A DNA stretch of 64,000 bases from contig JAXLSX010000003.1 in the NCBI GenBank assembly GCA_046330285.1, forward strand, positions 248,001 to 312,000. The letters run 5' to 3'. The translations under genes were made by a program, and so were the position numbers. Each line of letters begins with the position of its first letter. Within the stretch, counting starts at the first letter, position 1. The notes beneath the pieces are model-generated. The model was not told where the DNA came from. It did no database searches and was given only the letters and a program-made list of their open reading frames with translations. Source of the DNA: RHKX01 sp046330285. GTDB lineage: Bacteria; Actinomycetota; Thermoleophilia; Solirubrobacterales; 70-9. Below, piece by piece: positions 7,488 to 15,943 of this stretch.

Positions 7488-8069
7488 TCAGTGGCCGCGG
7501 ATCAGGATCTTCGGGACCGAGGCGGGACGCTCGCGGAGTGCCTTGCCGACCATCGCGGCGATGTGGGGATAAAGCCCGTCGCGGGGGACCGCTCGCCAGA
7601 GACCGCGCAGCCAACCGCGGCTGACGCCGTAGTTGACCACGCCCGAGCTCAGCTCGGTCATGTCGGCGCGTCGCATCAGCTCGACCTCGGCGCCGTCGTC
7701 CCACTGGGTCCTGATCTCGTGATGGCGGTCGATGGCATCGCGGCAGAGCTCGAGCCGACGCGAGTCCCAGCCGGAGCGCCCGGCCAGCAGGTAGCCGGCG
7801 AACTCGGCGCCGTCGGTCGTGTAGACGCCGCCGGCGCTCGCGCCCTCGTAGAGGCCGATGTCGTGCAGCAGGCCGGCGACGAGCAGGACCTCGTGGTCGA
7901 CGACGAGGCCACGGTCCGCCGCCATCCGCTCGGCGGTGAGAAAGCAGCGCATGCTGTGGCGCTCCATGGGGCCGTCGACCTCCTCGGTCGCCTCCCGCAG
8001 CGCAGTCAGCGCCGCCCGCTCGGCGTCGCTCTGGACGAGATCCTCCGCTCTGACCCGCTCTGCGGTCAT
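7488..8069 (-). CDS. HD-domain hydrolase-like protein
   Basis: A 193-residue HD-superfamily protein. The metal motif is seen as H (ERHSMR, about residue 38), LLHDIGLYEG (HD doublet at about 69-70) and a later RHHE (about 115) with acidic residues. These resemble small metal-dependent phosphohydrolases or cyanamide-hydratase-like HD proteins; the substrate is not predictable. It is divergent from the wax ester synthase gene, with only 47 bases between the starts, and converges with the DUF2007-like gene. Confidence 0.78.
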   Translation of the reverse strand: MTAERVRAEDLVQSDAERAALTALREATEEVDGPMERHSMRCFLTAERMAADRGLVVDHEVLLVAGLLHDIGLYEGASAGGVYTTDGAEFAGYLLAGRSGWDSRRLELCRDAIDRHHEIRTQWDDGAEVELMRRADMTELSSGVVNYGVSRGWLRGLWRAVPRDGLYPHIAAMVGKALRERPASVPKILIRGH

Positions 8070-8116
8070 GGCCGCATCCTTTCAGGCGGCTCCGGACTCC
8101 GCTGTAGGGTCGGCGC

Positions 8117-9544
8117 ATGAGCGACGAGGGCCCCGACCAGCTCTCCTCCGCCGACATGTCGTCGCTGCTCGACGAGAAGGGCGCGATCCACGTCCACGTG
8201 GGCGGCACCGCGATCTTCGCCGGCGATCCGCCGCCCTTCGACGAGTTCATCGCTCACGTCGGCACCCGCCTCGAGCTGATCCCGCGCTTTCGGCGCCGGG
8301 TCCGCTGGCTGCCGGGGAAGATCCTCCGGGCCGAGTGGGAGGACGACCCCGACTTCGACCTGCGCCGCCACGTCCGGCGGGTGGCCCTCCCCTCCCCCGG
8401 CGGCGAAGCCGAGCTCCGCGAGCTCGTCGGCATGGTGATGTCGGAGCCGCTCGACCAGAGCCGGCCGCTCTGGCAGCTCTACCTGGTGGAGGGATGCGGC
8501 GACGGCTTCGCAGCGATCTCGAAGACCCACCACGCACTCGTCGACGGCGTCTCGGCCATCGACGTCGGTGCGATCATCCTCGACCCCGACCCGGAGGGCA
8601 CCGACCTCGGGCTCAGCGGCGTCGAGTGGACGCCGCGGCGGGCGCGGCGGACCGAGGCGGTGATCGCCGACCGGGTTCTCGACGCCCGCCGGCGGCTGTT
8701 CGGGATGCCGCTCGAGGCGGCGCGGCGGGCGCTCGATCTCTCGGCTCCGCAGTCGGCGCTGAAGACGGCGCAGGGATTCCTCGACCTCGCCCGCCACAGC
8801 GAGCCGGTGCCGCCGACCTTCATCAACGCCGAGATCGGGCGCGACCGCCGCGTCGCGTTCGCGGCGACGACGCTGGTGGCGCTGAAGGAAGTCGCAGCCG
8901 GCCACGGCGCGACCGTCAACGACGTCGTCCTGGCGGTCTCGACGGGCGCGCTGAGGCGGCTGTTCGAGGCGCGCGGGGAGACGATCCCCGGCGACTTCTC
9001 GGCGCTCGTCCCGATGAGCATCCGCCGTCCGGGCGAGGAGCTCGCGCTCGGCAACCGGATCACGACGCTGATCGTCCCGCTGCCGCTCGCCGAGGCGGAC
9101 GCGGACGAGCGGCTGCGGCGCATCCACGCAACCACGACCCGGCTCAAGGGCTCGGAGGCCGCCCGGGCGGCGTCGCTGGTGATCGAGGCGTCGGGCTGGG
9201 TCCCGCCGACGATGAGCCGGGTGCTCGGCCAGGTCGGCTCCGTCGGCGGCGCCGCTGCGCAGCGGACCGGTGTCAGCCGCGTCGTCCCGCAACGGATCCC
9301 CTGGAACCTGGTGATCTCGAACGTCCCGGGGCCGCCGATGCCGGTCTACCTGCTCGGACGCCGGCTCGAGTCGATCCACCCTTTCGTCCCGCTCTCGCCG
9401 CAGCGCCGTGCGCTCTCGATCGGTGTGATCAGCTACGACGGCGGCCTCTACTTCGGCCTCGTCGGCGACCGCGACCGCCTCTACGACCTCGACGTGCTTG
9501 CCGGGTTCGTGGACGCCGAGCTCGCGGCCGTCACGCTTTCCTGA
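8117..9544 (+). CDS. Wax ester synthase/diacylglycerol acyltransferase (WS/DGAT)
   Basis: A 475-residue acyltransferase of the WS/DGAT family. The active-site motif HHALVDG (HHxxxDG, about residue 140) is intact, and the C-terminal half carries the expected NVPGPP segment (SNVPGPPMPVYLLG). These membrane-associated enzymes join fatty acyl-CoA to long-chain alcohols or diacylglycerol, making storage wax or triacylglycerol. Length is normal for the family. It fits the lipid-oriented neighbourhood (P450, acyl-CoA genes further downstream). The ATG start matches the family N-terminus (LSSADMSSLLDEKG). Confidence 0.93.
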   Translation: MSDEGPDQLSSADMSSLLDEKGAIHVHVGGTAIFAGDPPPFDEFIAHVGTRLELIPRFRRRVRWLPGKILRAEWEDDPDFDLRRHVRRVALPSPGGEAELRELVGMVMSEPLDQSRPLWQLYLVEGCGDGFAAISKTHHALVDGVSAIDVGAIILDPDPEGTDLGLSGVEWTPRRARRTEAVIADRVLDARRRLFGMPLEAARRALDLSAPQSALKTAQGFLDLARHSEPVPPTFINAEIGRDRRVAFAATTLVALKEVAAGHGATVNDVVLAVSTGALRRLFEARGETIPGDFSALVPMSIRRPGEELALGNRITTLIVPLPLAEADADERLRRIHATTTRLKGSEAARAASLVIEASGWVPPTMSRVLGQVGSVGGAAAQRTGVSRVVPQRIPWNLVISNVPGPPMPVYLLGRRLESIHPFVPLSPQRRALSIGVISYDGGLYFGLVGDRDRLYDLDVLAGFVDAELAAVTLS

Positions 9545-9610
9545 CGCTCTCGCCTCGGTTCGGCACGGAAGGGGAGCCACACGTACGGCTTTGCCGGGCA
9601 CGATCGGCCC

Positions 9611-10564
9611 ATGCCCCGCGAAGCTGCAAAGACCGGCCCCCACAGCCGGTTTCTGCAACCTCGCGGAGAGGGCTGGGCGGTCGTGGCCGACATCGCCCGC
9701 ATTCAGCACGGAGTGATCTCCCTTTCGCAGCTGATCGACTGCGGGTTCACCGCCGCGGGTGTGGTGACGCTCGTCCAGGCGCGAAGGCTCCACCGCGTCC
9801 ATCGCGAGGTCTATGCCCTCGGACCCGCGGCGCTGTCGGCCCTGGGGAACCGGATGGCGGCGGTGCTCGCCTGCGGGCCGCGATCGCTTCTGGCCGGGCG
9901 CTCGGCCGGCGCTCACCTCGGGCTGATCGCCAACTCGAGCCCGGTGATCGACGTGATGACGCCGCGGCAGGTGCGCCGGCGGGGGATCCGCGCGCATGCC
10001 CTTCCCGCGCTGACGGCCGCCGACCGCGTCGTCCGCGACGGAATCCCCTGCACCTCGGTCGCCCGGACGCTGCTCGATCTCGCCGCCGCGAGCCCGGGGG
10101 AGATCGTCGCCGCCCTCGAACAGGCGGAGACGCTGGGCGGGTTCGACCTCGTCGCGATCACCGACGTCCTCGAGCGCAACGTGGGCCGTCGCGGCGCCGG
10201 GCGGCTCCGGGGAGCGCTCGAGGTGATGACGATCGCCGGCCCGCGGTTCCGGAGCGAGTTCGAGCGCCGATTCCGGCCGATCTGCCGCGCGGCGGGGTTG
10301 CCCGCGGCGCTGATCAACCAGGTCATCCAGCTCCCCGGCGGCCCGATCGAGGTCGACTATCACTGGCCGGAGTTGCGGCTCGTCGTCGAGTGCGACGGTT
10401 ACGAGTTCCACCGTCGGCGCCGCGACTTCCGGGAGGATCGGCGCCGCGACCGGTGCCTGGCCGCGGTCGGGATCACCTGCCTGCGCTACGTCTGGGAGGA
10501 CCTCGACGATCCCGGCCGGATCGAGCGCGAGCTGAAAGCCGTCAGCAGCTGGAGCTCGCGTTGA
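9611..10564 (+). CDS. AbiEi-like antitoxin domain + DUF559 endonuclease-like protein
   Basis: A 317-residue two-part protein. Residues about 20-75 form an AbiEi-like winged-helix region ending in the typical RRLHRVHREVYALG. The C-terminal ~90 residues form a DUF559/Vsr-like domain with IEVDYHWPELRLVVECDGYE followed by basic residues, matching the D...ExD core of PD-(D/E)xK nucleases. Such proteins are frequent and often multicopy in actinobacteria; function is uncertain (orphan antitoxin or nuclease). Its stop abuts the stop of the convergent TetR gene within TGATCA. A degraded relative is visible at 54892-55047. Confidence 0.75.
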   Translation: MPREAAKTGPHSRFLQPRGEGWAVVADIARIQHGVISLSQLIDCGFTAAGVVTLVQARRLHRVHREVYALGPAALSALGNRMAAVLACGPRSLLAGRSAGAHLGLIANSSPVIDVMTPRQVRRRGIRAHALPALTAADRVVRDGIPCTSVARTLLDLAAASPGEIVAALEQAETLGGFDLVAITDVLERNVGRRGAGRLRGALEVMTIAGPRFRSEFERRFRPICRAAGLPAALINQVIQLPGGPIEVDYHWPELRLVVECDGYEFHRRRRDFREDRRRDRCLAAVGITCLRYVWEDLDDPGRIERELKAVSSWSSR

Positions 10565-11236
10565 TCAGCGTGCGGCGTGGCCGCCGCACATCGCGTCGAC
10601 GGTCTTCGATCGCGAGAGCGCCGGATGGCCGAGCTCGCACTTTCCGGTCCGCTCGGTGGCGAGGCCGTCGACGATGAGCTTCAGGTAGCGGCGGTAGAGG
10701 CCGGGATCGACGTCGTGGGTGGCGTCGTTGACGGCGAAGACCATCTCGAACACAAGCGGTACGTCCTCGTGCCGGAAATCCGGCCGGAGCGCTCCCGCCT
10801 CCTGGGCGCGGGCGATGATCGAATCGACCTTCGGCTCGATGCGGGCGCGCGCCGCCGCGAGGCGCTCGGCGCCGCGGTTGGGCACGAGCAAGGCCTGCTT
10901 GAGGCCACGGTCGGCGGCCTGCTTCTCGACCGAGCGCTCGAGGAAGAAGACGAAACCCTCCCAGGGATCGGGCATCGCGGCCGCCGCTTCGGCGATCGCC
11001 TCGATCTCGCTGATCTTGTCCTCCAGCAGCTCGTCGATCAGCGCCTCGCGGTCGGGGAAGCGCCGGTAGGCGGTGCCGATCCCGACGCCCGCGTGGCGGG
11101 CGATCTCGTCGAGGCTGACGTCGACACCGTGCTCGGCGATCAGCACCTGTGCAGAGGCGAGGATGCGCTTGCGGTTGCGCTCCGCGTCGCGGCGCAGCGG
11201 CCGCCCGACGACACCGGTCTCGACTGCGCCACCCAT
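10565..11236 (-). CDS. TetR-family transcriptional regulator
   Basis: A 223-residue TetR-type repressor. Residues about 20-65 form the HTH domain, with ILASAQVLIAEHGVDVSLDEI, then HAGVGIGTAYRRFPDREALI, the hallmark of the family. The remaining helices form the ligand-binding domain and carry no recognised ligand signature. It follows the luciferase-like gene on the same strand after 72 bases, so it could be read through from the DJ-1/luciferase pair, and it may regulate that pair or the nearby lipid genes. Confidence 0.92.
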   Translation of the reverse strand: MGGAVETGVVGRPLRRDAERNRKRILASAQVLIAEHGVDVSLDEIARHAGVGIGTAYRRFPDREALIDELLEDKISEIEAIAEAAAAMPDPWEGFVFFLERSVEKQAADRGLKQALLVPNRGAERLAAARARIEPKVDSIIARAQEAGALRPDFRHEDVPLVFEMVFAVNDATHDVDPGLYRRYLKLIVDGLATERTGKCELGHPALSRSKTVDAMCGGHAAR

Positions 11237-11308
11237 CCCGACCGATGGTACAGGGCAAGCGGAGAAGAATCTCCGGTTATCGCCACCGTGGGAGCGGGCT
11301 GCCGGCCC

Positions 11309-12151
11309 CTACGTCACGGCCGCCCCGAGCAGGTCAGCCTGCGCTGGATCTCCCGAGCAGGGGAACATGATCAGCTCGTCGCAACCCGCCTGCTCGAAGG
11401 CGGCGAGGTAGCCCTTGACCGTGTCCGGGTCGGTTGCGGCGCTGCCGGCGATCATCTGCGCCATCTCCTCGCCGAGGAACGCGTAGTAGTCGGTCAGGTA
11501 GTTCTGCGCGTCCTGCTCCGCGCTGTCGCCGAGGGCGAAATACGCGAGGCCGGCGAGATGCGGCTCGCCCTCCCTGCCCGCTTCCCGCCATGCCGTGCGC
11601 GCCTGCTCGGCGAACTGGGCGTACTGATCGGGTGGGGCGCCGCCGGCGATCCAGCCGTGGCCGTAGCGGGCGGCGCGCCGGAAGGCCGCGTCGGCGTGGC
11701 CGCCGATCAGGATCTTCGGGGCGCCGGAGGTGCGCGGACCGATCCGCTCGTCGGCGAAGGTCTCCTCGAGGTGGCCGAGCATCGCCTCGAGCTTCCCGCC
11801 CGTGTCCTTGTACTCGACGCCGGAGACCTCGAAATCGTCCCCGCGGGCGCCGAGGCCGATGCCGAGCGTCAGCCGCCCGCCGGAGAGCTCGTTCAGGCTG
11901 AGCGCCTGTTTGGCGGTCTGGACCGCGTTGAGGCGGAGCGGGCCGAGCATCACGGTCGTCTTCAGCTCGATCCGCTCGGTGACCACTGCCGCCGCGGCGA
12001 GCGCGATCAGCGGCTCCCAGTTCGGGTAGAGAACGCGGTCGATGGTGCCGAGGCTGTGGAAGCCCTGCGCTTCCGCCCGCCGTGCGAACTCGGTGATCTC
12101 CGCGCCGCTCGTCCCCGGGACCGCGTTGGGCAGACCGATTCCGACCTTCAT
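11309..12151 (-). CDS. LLM-class flavin/F420-dependent oxidoreductase
   Basis: A 280-residue luciferase-like TIM-barrel oxidoreductase. The N-terminus MKVGIGLPNAVPG, the central LNELSGGRLTLGIGLGARGDDF and KILIGGHADAAFRRAARYGHGW are characteristic and include the cofactor-binding region. Actinobacterial members use F420 or FMN; which one is used here cannot be read from the sequence. It follows the DJ-1/PfpI gene by 18 bases on the same strand, so these are probably an operon. Confidence 0.87.
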   Translation of the reverse strand: MKVGIGLPNAVPGTSGAEITEFARRAEAQGFHSLGTIDRVLYPNWEPLIALAAAAVVTERIELKTTVMLGPLRLNAVQTAKQALSLNELSGGRLTLGIGLGARGDDFEVSGVEYKDTGGKLEAMLGHLEETFADERIGPRTSGAPKILIGGHADAAFRRAARYGHGWIAGGAPPDQYAQFAEQARTAWREAGREGEPHLAGLAYFALGDSAEQDAQNYLTDYYAFLGEEMAQMIAGSAATDPDTVKGYLAAFEQAGCDELIMFPCSGDPAQADLLGAAVT

Positions 12152-12169
12152 GACTTCCTCCTCGCTCGC

Positions 12170-12973
12170 CTACTCCTGTTCAGCGAGAAGGTTAGTTGCG
12201 CGAGCAACCGGGGCCGGAGCGGACTCGGCGACCAGCGCGGCGAACTCGAGTCCGAAGCGGTGACAATCGCCGGGCCAGCGGGCCGAGAGGTAGTTGCCGT
12301 CGCGGACGGTGAAGCCGCGGTCGAGTCGGTCGGCGGAGTCGCGACGGGACAGGCGCGGACCGGGCTCGAAGTCGGAGGGCGACGCGAGCGCCGCCTTGAC
12401 CTCGGCCTCGACCGTCTCCGGATATGTCCGGTAGTAGTCGTGCAGCCAGATCCGCGTCAGGTTCCAGGCGGCGAGCTCCATCGACTCGGTTAGCGCCGTC
12501 GTCCGCCTGCCGTACAGCGGCGAGCGGCCCGTCTCGGGATCGCGGGCGCGGGCGAGCAGCAGGACTCCGTGGCAGACCGCGCCGAGCGGCAGATCGCGAG
12601 CCATCGCCTCGGCGACCAGCCGCTGCGCGGGCTCCGACTCGATCAGCGTCCGCACGCCCTTCGCGTGCCCGCCGGGGACGTAGACGCCATCGCCGGGACC
12701 GAGCTCCACCTCGACATGCGATGCCGGCGCGAGGAACGCCGGATCGGTCGCCATCCGGCGGTAGGTGCCGAGCGCGTCGTCCTTCGTCATCAGAAACCGC
12801 GAGAGCAGCGAGAAGCCATCGTCGGTCAGGCGGCGGTCCGCGAAGGCCGGCTCTCCGTCCGGCGTCGCGAAGCGGACCTCGATCCCGGCGTCGCGCAACG
12901 CCTGCCACGGGATCGCGGCCTCGGTCGGGTCGTAGTCGCTCGCCGGGAGCAGGAAGTGGACGGACCGGGTCAT
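12170..12973 (-). CDS. DJ-1/PfpI-family (type 1 amidotransferase-like) protein
   Basis: A 267-residue class I glutamine-amidotransferase-fold protein. The nucleophile elbow is LPLGAVCHGVLLLARA, with the Cys followed by His as in DJ-1/PfpI and chaperone Hsp31-like proteins. GPGDGVYVPGGHAKG supplies the preceding glycine-rich loop. Family members include glyoxalase III, deglycase-like and chaperone proteins. The chain is longer than DJ-1 itself and has a C-terminal extension. First gene of a minus-strand set with the LLM oxidoreductase; the start is just inside the tRNA-Ser gene boundary. Confidence 0.82.
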   Translation of the reverse strand: MTRSVHFLLPASDYDPTEAAIPWQALRDAGIEVRFATPDGEPAFADRRLTDDGFSLLSRFLMTKDDALGTYRRMATDPAFLAPASHVEVELGPGDGVYVPGGHAKGVRTLIESEPAQRLVAEAMARDLPLGAVCHGVLLLARARDPETGRSPLYGRRTTALTESMELAAWNLTRIWLHDYYRTYPETVEAEVKAALASPSDFEPGPRLSRRDSADRLDRGFTVRDGNYLSARWPGDCHRFGLEFAALVAESAPAPVARATNLLAEQE

Positions 12974-12976
12974 CAG

Positions 12977-13066
12977 CGGAGAGGGAGGGATTCGAACCCT
13001 CGAGAGAGCTTGTCGCCCCCTACTCGCTTAGCAGGCGAGTGCCTTCAGCCGCTCGGCCACCTCTCC
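12977..13066 (-). tRNA. tRNA-Ser (anticodon GCT)
   Basis: A complete 90-base class II tRNA on the minus strand. The acceptor stem GGAGAGG pairs with CCTCTCC plus discriminator G, the anticodon stem CTCGC/GCGAG encloses CTGCTAA (anticodon GCT), and the long variable arm lies between the anticodon and T-arms. The T-arm contains the canonical TTCGAAT. CCA is not encoded. Confidence 0.97.
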
Positions 13067-13188
13067 GGGGGGTTCGCCGCAGACGTCAAGCCGGCCCGCG
13101 AACGGCGCCGATTCTAGAGGCAGCAGGGCGCGGGTGCGGGTTTCGGTGGGGCAGCGGACCCGTGCCCTTCGATTAGACTCGCGCCGCG

Positions 13189-14403
13189 ATGAGCCCGACC
13201 GTCGGCGATGCGCTTCACGACCGATACGAGGCGATCTTCGAGGCGATCGAGGCACCGTTCGCATTCGTCGACCTCGACGCGGTTCGCGCAAACGCCGGCT
13301 CGATGCTCGCCCGCGCCGGGTCCAAGCCGATCCGCGTGGCTTCGAAATCGGTGCGGAGCCGCGGGATGCTCGACCGCATCGCGGCGCTCGACGATCGGTT
13401 CCGGGGTTTGCTCTGTTACACCCTGCCGGAGGCCCTGATGCTGGCCGACGCGGGGTGGCGCGATCTGGTGGTCGGCTATCCGACGATCGACCGGCACGCC
13501 ATTTCCCGACTCGCCAACCTCGCAAGCCGGGATCCGGCCGCCACCCCGGTCCTGATGGTCGACGGGATCGCACAACTGGACCTGATCGAAGGAGCCGTCG
13601 GCGCCGGTCCGACCTCGATACCCGTCGCGATCGACATCGACGTCGGTTTTCGGGCCCTTCGGAGCATGATTCAGGCGGGACCCAAGCGTTCACCGCTCCG
13701 AACAGCTGCAGACGCCCGTTCCTTCGCCGAGGAGATCGCCGGTCGTCCCGGTCTCGAGCTCGTCGGGTTGATGGCCTACGAGGGCCAGGTGGCCGGCGTC
13801 GGCGACGCCGTCAAGGGAAAGACGCTCCGAAACGTCGGGGTCCGGCGAATGCAGATCGCTTCGATGGCCGAGGTCGCGGAGCGCCGCGCCGAGATCGCCG
13901 CCGCAGTGCAGGATGTGGCACCGCTTCGCTTCGTCAACGGGGGAGGAACCGGAAGCCTCGAGCTGACCGCGCGGGAGGAGGCGGTGACCGAGCTCGCGGC
14001 CGGATCCGGCTTCTACGCACCGGCGCTGTTCGACGACTACAGCCGCTTCTCGCTGACGCCGGCCGCCGCTTTCGCCCTCCCCATCGTCCGCATGCCCGCC
14101 CCCGGCTGCGTGACCGCGCTCGGCGGCGGCTACGTGGCCTCCGGGGCTCCCGGGAGCGATCGCCTGCCTCAGCCCTGGCTCCCCGACGGGCTTCACCTCG
14201 ACCGTTTCGAGGGCGCCGGGGAGGTGCAGACGCCACTGCTCGGCGAGGTGGCGGTCCGGCTGCCGATCGGAAGCCGCGTCTACTTTCGGCACGCGAAGGC
14301 GGGTGAGCTTTGCGAGCATTTCAACAAGCTCTACCTGGTCGAGGGCGACGAGATCGTCGACGAGGTCCCCACCTACCGCGGCGAGGGTCACGCGTTCCTC
14401 TAG
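13189..14403 (+). CDS. Alanine-racemase-fold amino acid deaminase/aldolase
   Basis: A 404-residue PLP enzyme with the fold-type III barrel (alanine racemase/D-threonine aldolase/D-serine dehydratase group). The lysine in RVASKSVRS (about residue 50) is placed to form the PLP Schiff base; GLMAYEGQV and FVNGGGTGSLE are the phosphate-binding loops, and the C-terminus (LYLVEGDEIVDEVPTYRG) carries the second domain. The substrate is unknown. It is convergent with the lactone-oxidase-like gene, with ten bases between stops; I recall this pairing in other actinobacteria, which hints at a shared pathway. Confidence 0.82.
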   Translation: MSPTVGDALHDRYEAIFEAIEAPFAFVDLDAVRANAGSMLARAGSKPIRVASKSVRSRGMLDRIAALDDRFRGLLCYTLPEALMLADAGWRDLVVGYPTIDRHAISRLANLASRDPAATPVLMVDGIAQLDLIEGAVGAGPTSIPVAIDIDVGFRALRSMIQAGPKRSPLRTAADARSFAEEIAGRPGLELVGLMAYEGQVAGVGDAVKGKTLRNVGVRRMQIASMAEVAERRAEIAAAVQDVAPLRFVNGGGTGSLELTAREEAVTELAAGSGFYAPALFDDYSRFSLTPAAAFALPIVRMPAPGCVTALGGGYVASGAPGSDRLPQPWLPDGLHLDRFEGAGEVQTPLLGEVAVRLPIGSRVYFRHAKAGELCEHFNKLYLVEGDEIVDEVPTYRGEGHAFL

Positions 14404-14413
14404 CCCGCCCGGC

Positions 14414-15757
14414 TCAGCGCCGCTTGCGGCGCCGGCGCGAGGGCACGACCACGGGGCCGAGCACCTGCTCCAGGTACTGGTTGGCGAACGCGCCGCCGGG
14501 GTCGAGGCGGCCGCGGACGGCCTTGAAGTCCTCGAAGCGCGGATAGAGCGGAGCGAGCTCGTGCGCAGTCAACGAGTGGCGCTTGCCCCAGTGCGGGCGG
14601 CCGCCGTACTCGGCCATCACCGCGGCCACCGCGTCGAAGTAAGGCTGCCAATCGCCCTTGTGATCGTGGTGGACGGCGACGTAGGCGGTGTCGCGACCGT
14701 AGGCGGGGCTCAGCATCGCGTCGTCGCCCGCCGCGAAGCGGACCTCGATCGGGAAGCACACCTCGAGCTCGGGGCGGGCGGCGATCGCGAGCACCCGCTC
14801 GACCGCCTCGCGGGCGTTCTCGCGCGGGATCGCGTACTCCATCTCGGTGAAGCGGATCCGACGCTCGGATGCGTAGACGCGGAAGCTCGCGTCGAGCTTG
14901 CGGCTCTTGCCGGTGCCGGCGGCGGCGAGCCGCGACAACGTCGGGATCGCGGCCGGGACGTGGCGTGCCACATGGGTGAACGCGCCGGCCAGCCAGTTCT
15001 CGACGACGACCTCCTGCGCGTAGACGGCGGCGGGGCTCGGGGGCTCGGCCGGCGCCTGCGTTCGGGTCGACTCGCGGCAGAGCGCCGTCTCGGTGTGCGG
15101 GAAGACGTAGAACTCGAAGTGGTCGAGGGTCCCGATGAAGTCGTCGAGCCCGTCGAGCACCTCGGCGAGCGGCCGGGCCCGATCGGTGCGGTCGATCCGG
15201 AAGTTGGTGATCGTGCGGAGCGTCGCCGAGTAGACGATCCCGAGCGCGCCGATCCCGATCCTGGCGGCGCTGAGGAGATCGGCGTCGCGCGGGCCGATCT
15301 CGTGCATGGATCCGTCGGCACCGACGATCTCGAGCGCCTCGACCTGCGAGGAAAGGTTGCGGAACGCGGCGCCGGTGCCGTGGGTTCCGGTCGAGATCGA
15401 CCCCGCCAGGGTCTGGCGGTCGATGTCGCCGAGGTTCTCGAGCGCGAGCCCGCGACGGTCGAGCCGCCGGTTCAGATCGGCGAGGACGATCCCCGCCTCG
15501 ACCTTGACCCGGCCCCCGGCGGGATCCCAATCGAGAACCCGGTTGAGCAGGCCGACGTCGAGCATCACACCGTCGGTCAGCGCGGCGCCGGTGAACGAGT
15601 GTCCCGACCCGGCCGCCTTCAGCGGGCGCCCCTGCTCGGTCGCAGCGATCACGAACGCGATCAGCCCCTCGCGGGTCCGCGGCCGCTGAATCAGAAGCGG
15701 CCGGCAGCGCTGCTCGCCGGACCAGTTCCGCCACCTTCTGCGCAGTTCTTCCGCCAC
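14414..15757 (-). CDS. D-arabinono-1,4-lactone oxidase-like FAD oxidoreductase
   Basis: A 447-residue VAO/PCMH-type flavoprotein. AAGSGHSFTG contains the His that carries covalent FAD in aldonolactone oxidases. STGTHGTG and RIGIGALGIVYSATL complete the FAD domain, and the C-terminal HWGKRHSLT and LYPRFEDF match the substrate domain of L-gulono/D-arabinono-lactone and alditol oxidases. It should oxidise a sugar lactone or polyol with O2 or another acceptor. The frame stays open upstream through the tRNA-Ser gene, so the GTG at 15757 is chosen as start. Confidence 0.85.
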   Translation of the reverse strand: MAEELRRRWRNWSGEQRCRPLLIQRPRTREGLIAFVIAATEQGRPLKAAGSGHSFTGAALTDGVMLDVGLLNRVLDWDPAGGRVKVEAGIVLADLNRRLDRRGLALENLGDIDRQTLAGSISTGTHGTGAAFRNLSSQVEALEIVGADGSMHEIGPRDADLLSAARIGIGALGIVYSATLRTITNFRIDRTDRARPLAEVLDGLDDFIGTLDHFEFYVFPHTETALCRESTRTQAPAEPPSPAAVYAQEVVVENWLAGAFTHVARHVPAAIPTLSRLAAAGTGKSRKLDASFRVYASERRIRFTEMEYAIPRENAREAVERVLAIAARPELEVCFPIEVRFAAGDDAMLSPAYGRDTAYVAVHHDHKGDWQPYFDAVAAVMAEYGGRPHWGKRHSLTAHELAPLYPRFEDFKAVRGRLDPGGAFANQYLEQVLGPVVVPSRRRRKRR

Positions 15758-15851
15758 GGGGGCCAACCCTAGATGACTGATCTGGCCGCGGCGGGACACC
15801 GCGCCGCCCGCGCCTTCAGCCACAATCAGGCACAAGGCACCGCCGTTTCCC

Positions 15852-15939
15852 GGAGGGGTGGCAGAGCGGTTGAATGCGCTGGTCTTGAAAACCAGTAACG
15901 GGCGACCCCCGTTCGTGGGTTCGAATCCCACCCCCTCCG
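15852..15939 (+). tRNA. tRNA-Ser (anticodon TGA)
   Basis: A complete 88-base class II tRNA. The acceptor stem GGAGGGG pairs with CCCCTCC plus discriminator G. The anticodon loop CTTGAAA between TGGT and ACCA gives anticodon TGA, the long variable arm contains GGGCGACCCCCGTTC, and the T-arm GTGGG-TTCGAAT-CCCAC is canonical. It ends five bases before the stop of the convergent cyclase gene. Confidence 0.97.
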
Positions 15940-15943
15940 CTGC

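Noticed and set aside
7858..10677. A 939-residue open frame across the wax ester synthase and AbiEi-like genes
   Set aside because: Its composition is Arg/Pro/Gly-rich noise typical of high-GC shadow frames, and it runs over two genes with clear motifs in another frame.
12977..15939. Attachment-site duplications at the two tRNA-Ser genes
   Set aside because: I saw no second copy of either tRNA-Ser 3' end elsewhere in the window.
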